The translations under genes and the position numbers were made by a program. From NCBI RefSeq assembly GCF_032884065.1, contig NC_088879.1:23794038-23858037 (forward strand): 64,000 nt of DNA. Direction: 5' to 3'. Shown one piece after another: positions 58,740 through 64,000 of the stretch. This DNA comes from Artemia franciscana. Lineage: Eukaryota; Arthropoda; Branchiopoda; Anostraca; Artemiidae. The notes beneath the pieces are model-generated. The model worked only from the letters and a program-made list of their open reading frames with translations. It was not told where the DNA came from and made no database searches. Position 1 is the first letter of the stretch; each line of letters starts with the position of its first letter.

Positions 58740-59110
58740 AATTTTAGGTAAATTTGTAGCAGTTTGTATAACTGACTTACCAATAAAGCAAACATACTAC
58801 TTGATGCCTTTTTTATGCTCTTTACAAATATAATAATTGCCCCTACTTTTTAACCTATTTAAGCACTTTTTAACCTAACCCTATTATAAATAATTTTAGC
58901 ACTGAGAAAATGTAGCATTATTTCTTTTGAAAATGATGGTGCTGAGAAAATGTAGTATTATTTTGTGGAAAATTAGCAATAACTCATGTTTTGATTAAAA
59001 ATTTGTCATTTTTAAGAGCTCAAAATGTGCTTAAATTTGAATTTGTGATAAAAGCAATTATTATACTTGTAAAGAGCATAAAAAAAGGCATGAAGTAATA
59101 TTTAATTCTA
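58740..59110. mobile_element. Foldback MITE, complete copy
   Basis: Inverted arms TAACTGACTTACCAATAAAG...TGATGCCTTTTTTATGCTCT (58755-58845) and AGCAATTATTATACTTGTAA...AGAGCATAAAAAAAGGCATG (59052-59100). The internal part (58985-59100) is repeated at 63397-63500 and the left arm matches the complement of 63455-63577. No coding content. Confidence 0.7.
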
Positions 59111-59540
59111 ATTGAAAAGTAAGGGGAAGCAGTATGTAGTGTTTGTTCTTCCATTTTTTGTTTGTTTACTTTGATTAGAATATGATAAACAAGAATTATG
59201 ACTTGCTTAAATCAATTAAAACCTTATATCAAATTTAATCTTTTGCTTCAACTGTCCCTTGTTTGGTACCCTAAGGATCACTGAAGGTCCCTTATAGGAA
59301 TCACTAAAACAAATACAGATTGTGCAGATTTTCAATAATAATAAACACTGTGCAGCCAAAGGGAGCTAAGTTAAGCGTTGTGATTATGTATCGTATTTGT
59401 TAATCATTATAATATTTCAATGCACTGACAGTGCAATGGAAATTCTCGAAGACTTTGCATAGTCTAAATTAAAGTAAAGTTGCAATTTACTGCAACTATT
59501 AATTAGTTGCATTAGTTAGTAAAATTATTAGATAATCATG
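59111..59540. other. No recognisable feature
   Basis: AT-rich spacer; nothing recognised on either strand. Confidence 0.5.
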
Positions 59541-60435
59541 CTAGATTTTTGTGGAGGACAACAGATAGGGGAAAGCCCTATAGATAGGTAGAGTAGCTCC
59601 ATAGGAGGCTCAGACCAAGTAGGACCTTGTCCCAGTGGGGTCCATAATAGAAACTGGGAAACCCTCCCCTGGGGGTCATAATTTCAGGTGGAGGAGGAAG
59701 AAGGCCCCTCAAATGTACACTCAGCAGGGCCAACTGCCATGTTCATGCGTCAGATGAGTTACAAACCTTCTCCCAGTAATGGGTTAAATTGCATGGTGAA
59801 GCAGAACACCATTGTGGGAGGATCCTCTATAGGAGGACAACTGCGGCAGGACGTAAGATCCAGAATTATGGACAATGGCCTTTGTAAAGGGCTGCCTCGA
59901 CCCTTTCAGGGTACCTGCAAGACTGGGAAACTTGCGGTCAATTTTTCCCACTTGAGGAGTGGTGCCCCTTGAGGAAATTATAGCCTAGTAAACGACACAG
60001 CACTCGCACGGGATTCTGATTATTGGATAATTCTTCTGGGCTTGGTCTGTTTTGATGGGCATTTTTGGGCTGAAAAACCTCTTCCTAGCTAATTTATCTA
60101 CTATGGACTGCCTCCCCGTAGTAGCATAATATTTGTAGGCATGAATATATAATGAGTCAGAGGTAATAGGCTTGGGACTGTCTGTGCAGGATTTCAACTC
60201 TTGTTGATAGAAGAGCATCGCCAAGTGCTGAAAACCATGTTGTGACCAAGATGGGCCCAGGATTGCACAAAGCCTCCATCTTACTGGAGGTCCCAGGGAC
60301 TTCTTGCTGTCCGGTTCTAAGCCGGCTTAAGCGCTTCGGTGTAGACTTGAGAAGATATGTTGGTCCCCATCCTGCACTGGTATCCGGGATCACTGCTTTT
60401 CTTGAGGCCAAAATAATTTCAAAGATTTAAAGAAC
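59541..60435 (+). other. Probable 5' leader of the RTE-like element
   Basis: GC-richer than its flanks and contiguous with the RTE reading frame. It contains a 94-codon frame (59688-59972, MEEEEGPSNV...) without a known domain. The true 5' border is not visible. Confidence 0.4.
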
Positions 60436-63294
60436 ATGAAAATTGGAACTTGGAATGTTACAACGTTAAAAAATGACTATCGCATCGACATTTTGACTGA
60501 CGAATTCAGATGGTTTGAACTGGATTTATTAGGAGTTTCAGAAACTCATATCCCAGGGGTAGGAAGCATGAAATTAGGTGACATAGAATTTGTTTACTCA
60601 GGAAGGAAGGATGGGGTACATAGACAGGGAGTAGGGCTCATGATGAATAAGGAAGCTGCTAAGTCTTGTTTAGGCTGGGAAGGTATTAATAATAGAATAC
60701 TAATTGCTCATTTTATGACTAAAAAGTTTAGGGTATCAGTTATAGTAGTATATGCCCCCATTGAACCAACTGATGGAGATACTAGTGACTCAGATGAATT
60801 TTACTTACAGTTACAGGAGCAAATAGACAGGGTACCAGGTAGAAATATGGTGTTTTTGCTAGGAGATTTTAATGCCCAGGTTGGTAGAAATAGGGATAGA
60901 TAGTATCCTAGCCTAGGTAAATTTGGTGTAGGAAAAGAAAACAGTAATGGCTATAGGCTTTTGCAATTTTGTAGGTATAACAATCTAGTTATAACCAATA
61001 CAGTGTTTGGTCACAAAATGGCCCATAAGTTGACATGGTATTCACGTGATGGTAAGACAGCAAACCTTATTGATTATGTTATTGTAAACAGAAGACTAGC
61101 AGGATCAATACAAGATACTAGGGTGTATAGGAGTGCTGTTATTGATGTTAAAAGTAAAGATCACCATCTAGTAGTGTCTAAGGTTAATTTAAAGCTGAAA
61201 TTCCGGAAGGGTAACTCCCTCCCGGAAAGTTATGATGTTGGTAGACTTCAGGATGAAAATTTGAGAAAAAAATTCCAGGAACAGTTGAGTACTAAACTTG
61301 AGGGTTTAAAATCTGACAATGTGGAGGATGGATGGAATAATTTCAGAAAAACAATTTGTGAAGTTGCTGATGGTGTCCTAGGGAAGAGTGCTAAGACAGC
61401 AACTAGGAATATTAGTGAAAAAGCTTTAGGTTTAATAGAGAGTAGAAGGGGTTTGTATAAGAATTATCTGAGCAATAGGTCGTATGAAAACAAAAGGAAT
61501 GTAAAGAAAGTGGAGAAAGCATTAAAATATGAACTAAGGAGATGTGAAATGGAGGCGATGGATAAAATTGCTGAGGATCTGGAAGATGCGGCTAGACGGC
61601 ATAATAGTAAAATATTATACTGGCATGTTAATAAATTGAAAGGGAGTAGCCGATTCAGACTAGTCCCAGTTAAAGATAGAAATGGGGCCACAATTAGTGA
61701 TAAGGAAAAAGTTAAAGAAAGATGGGTGGAACATTTTGAGAATGTGCTAAACTGAGATACAGTTGCAGGAAAAGATATAGATGAAAATGAAAAAGTTTGT
61801 GATACCTTGGATGTGAAGGAAGATTTGTTTAGTGAGGAAGAATTAGCAACAGTACTAGAAGGATTAAAAAATAATAAGGCCCCAGGTGCTGATAGTATGA
61901 TTAATGAGTTCCTTAAATATGGTGGCTCTGAGGTTAGGAATAAGCTACTGAAGATTATGAACATGATTTTTGAAAAAGGGGAAGTACCCAATGATTTTAG
62001 GAAAACCTTAATTAAACCACTGTATAAGAAAGGTGACAAGAGTGAATGTCGTAATTATCAAGGCATTAGTCTAGTCTCTGTAGGTAGCAAATTACTGAGT
62101 AATATGATACTTTTTAGACTGAGACATGTTGTAGACAAAGTTTTAAGGGAAGAACAATGCGGTTTTAGAAAAGGTAGAGGATGTGTCGACCATGTTTTCA
62201 CTCTTAGGTTAATAATTGAGAAGTCCCTTCATTGTCAAACACCTTTGGTCCTTAGCTTTATCGATTATGAGCAAGCTTTCGATTCTGTTGATAGAACAGC
62301 GTTAACAAAGGTCTTATCATTATATGGTATACCAGAAAAATACATTAAAGTGATTTGCGCTATGTACAAGAATAATACTGCTGCGGTTAAGGTAGGAAAT
62401 GAGGTTAGCAACTGGTTTTGTATTAAATCAGGAGTTAAGCAGGGTTGTGTTCTATCCCCCTTTATATGGATCACTTTGATGGACTTCGTCTTAAGGAGCA
62501 CAGGAAAGGCAATTGGAGACCATGGAATCAAATGGGGAGGAAGAACGCTCCTGGACTTAGATTATGCTGATGATTTAAGCATATTAGATGAAAGTGTGAG
62601 CAAAATGAATGAATTTTTAGAGGTTTTACGAGTTCAGGGTGCTAAAATAGGCTTGAAAATTAATGTTAAGAAGACTAAGTCACTAAGGCTAGGAATAAGT
62701 GAAGATGAACAAGTGACCTTAGGTAAGGAAAAGATTGATCAGGTTGGGAGCTTCAGTTACCTCGGTAGTATTATTAGTAAAGATGGTGGGAGCAGTGAAG
62801 ATGTTAAAAGTAGAATAGCTAAAGCTCAGGGTGTTTTTTCACAGTTAAAAAAAGTTTGGAAGAATAGAAAGATAAGCCTACAAACCAAGATTAGAATATT
62901 GGAAGCTACAGTGATGACAGTGGTCAAATATGGCTCTGAAGCATGGACACTCTGAAAAGCAGATGAAAATTTACTAGATGTTTTCCAGAGAAATTGCCTA
63001 CGGATTGTTCTGGGTACCCGGCTGACTGACCGTATTTCAAACAGTAGGTTGTACGAAAAGTGTGGTTCAATCCTGCTTTCTGGGGCTATAATGAAAGAAA
63101 GGTTGAGATGGCTAGGCCACGTTCTACGGATGAAGGATGACAGATTACCGAAGATTGTCCTTTTCGGCCAACCGTCTGGGGCTACACGGAAAGCAGGTCG
63201 TCCTTGTCTGGGTTGGGAGGATGTCATAAATAAGGATTTAAAGGAAATGGGAACTTCCTGGGAGGGTGTAAAGAGGGAGGCTTTAAATAGATAA
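60436..63294 (+). pseudogene. RTE-like endonuclease-reverse transcriptase with three in-frame stops
   Basis: 953 codons in a single frame with no indel. Endonuclease (about residues 1-240): GTWNVTTL, GVSETH, VVYAPIEPTDGD, LGDFNAQVG, LIDYVIVNRR and KDHHLVV. RT (about 455-760): KNNKAPGADS, LIKPLYKKGD, EQCGFRKGRG, FIDYEQAFDSVDR, GVKQGCVLSPF and DYADDL (residue ~709). The C-terminal block RLRWLGHVLRMKDDRLPK is typical of this group. Stops: TAG 60901-60903, TGA 61753-61755 and TGA 62953-62955, each one transition away from a Trp/Gln or Arg codon. Catalytic residues are otherwise intact, so death is recent. Confidence 0.92.
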
Positions 63295-63351
63295 GGTTGG
63301 AGGAGGAGCGTGCGTAGCTGTGTTGGCCTCAGGCGGCTTGGTGCTGCAGTG

Positions 63352-63376
63352 AGTTATTAGTAGTAGTAGTAGTAGT
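63352..63376 (+). repeat. (TAG)n tail of the RTE-like element
   Basis: TTATTAGTAGTAGTAGTAGTAG; a short tandem tail at the 3' end is characteristic of RTE elements. Confidence 0.85.
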
Positions 63377-63377
63377 A

Positions 63378-63577
63378 AGTCAGTTATATGAACTGTATAA
63401 TCTTTTGAAAATTTGTCATCTCTAAGAGCTCAAAAAGTGCTTGAATTTGAATTTACAGTAAAAGCAATTATTATTTTTGTAAAGAACATAAAGAAAAGGC
63501 ATCAAGTGGTATGTTTACTTTATTGGTAAGTCAGTTATATCAACTGCTATAATTTTACTGAATTCTAAGCCATATCA
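63378..63577. repeat. Foldback MITE, half copy after the RTE tail
   Basis: Matches the internal part and right arm of the MITE at 58740-59110 (AAGAGCTCAAAAAGTGCTTG, GTAAAAGCAATTATTATTTT, ATTGGTAAGTCAGTTATA). Its left arm is not seen before the RTE element, so the RTE probably inserted into it, with loss. Confidence 0.65.
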
Positions 63578-64000
63578 ATTGTTGTTGTTTTTTTTTATTT
63601 TAGGAAATGTATTTGCAGAGTTTTGAAGCCTCATAAATTGGGATTGAGATAAGTTGTTAAGGTGAAAACAGTTTATTATACTTCATTTAAGCAGAAGATT
63701 GATTTTGCAAGGTTTCACTTTTATAAAATAAGATTTTTGAAAGGTCACTGCTATTTAGAGAGAGAAGTAGTAGAGGTAGGTAGTTCAAATAGCTTCCCAG
63801 GACACACTTTAGTCTTTGGACCCATCCCTGAGAGTTTTATTTCCCTAACATAACTCCTTTCCAAGATAGCAAAAAGTAGCTACTTCAATTTTTTCAAGCA
63901 AAGTTTGCATTTCCTATGAGTATAGAGAGCAAGGATGAAATTTAAACAGATAAAATTATTATGAATAGGCTAGGCCTGTTTTGTAGGATAGACTAAATAT
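63578..64000. other. No recognisable gene
   Basis: AT-rich; a 63-codon frame (63662-63853) has no motif. Confidence 0.45.

Larger units (their letters stand above)
60436..63376 (+). mobile_element. RTE-like (CFDP2/BovB-type) non-LTR retrotransposon
   Basis: One protein frame with endonuclease and RT, a short 3' UTR (63295-63351) and a (TAG)n-like tail (63355-63376), the usual RTE ending. A fragment of the same family lies at 40180-40970 in the opposite orientation, which confirms the 3' border. Confidence 0.9.

Noticed and set aside
59688..59972. 94-codon frame before the RTE ORF as a true ORF1
   Set aside because: No zinc finger or other ORF1 feature; most likely leader sequence.

Overview
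The window is eukaryotic, AT-rich nuclear DNA from an animal. The host gene, the mix of mobile elements (Helitrons, I-like and RTE non-LTR retrotransposons) and the style of the repeats point to an arthropod. A crustacean is my guess, but the sequence alone does not prove it.

Host gene. One conserved gene is visible on the minus strand: an OGFOD1-like (Tpa1/Ofd1/Sudestada1) ribosomal prolyl hydroxylase. Three exons are certain (41225-41357, 29176-29327, 17378-17497): each has a canonical splice border and the reading frame continues across every junction. A fourth, more 5' exon is probable (49281-49452). The first coding exon and the C-terminal exons were not found. The introns are about 7.9, 11.9 and 11.7 kb and are packed with repeats. 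A second possible gene is an unrecognised 392-codon ORF on the plus strand (11141-12319), made of two diverged copies of a ~165-residue unit and ending in a CtBP-type PLNLS motif.

Helitrons. Two large Helitron copies lie on the minus strand: copy A (1-3880, its 3' part outside the window) and copy B (18901-24352, both termini visible). Both encode a Rep plus a Pif1-like helicase. Their Rep starts with an array of exact 23-residue (69-bp) repeats that look like the STPR DNA-binding repeat. Copy A has lost Rep motif 1 and copy B has lost the catalytic double-tyrosine motif, so neither is autonomous. Three short non-autonomous Helitrons (18901-19233, 25656-26020, 26311-27478) and a much older relic of another Helitron lineage on the plus strand (32907-33630) are also present. 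Two of the short elements carry a tRNA-like module and are joined by a ~290-bp TA array.

Retrotransposons. An almost intact I-like element (50412-55594, plus) encodes ORF1 with zinc knuckles, endonuclease-RT and RNase H, interrupted only at two homopolymer runs. An RTE/CFDP2-like element (60436-63376, plus) has one 953-codon frame broken by three stop codons. A fragment of the same family lies at 40180-40970 on the minus strand.

Other repeats. These include a ~1.1-kb dispersed family with palindromic ends (called R1 here; 17787, 30083, 31150, 38803, 49780, 56060), a ~0.8-kb dispersed family (4976, 13463), a ~300-bp satellite ending in a hairpin (8951, 36050), an inverted-repeat element carrying a dead Cys-rich protein gene (14411-16101), a foldback MITE (58740, 63378) and several tandem or low-complexity arrays. 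The remaining stretches show no recognisable gene.
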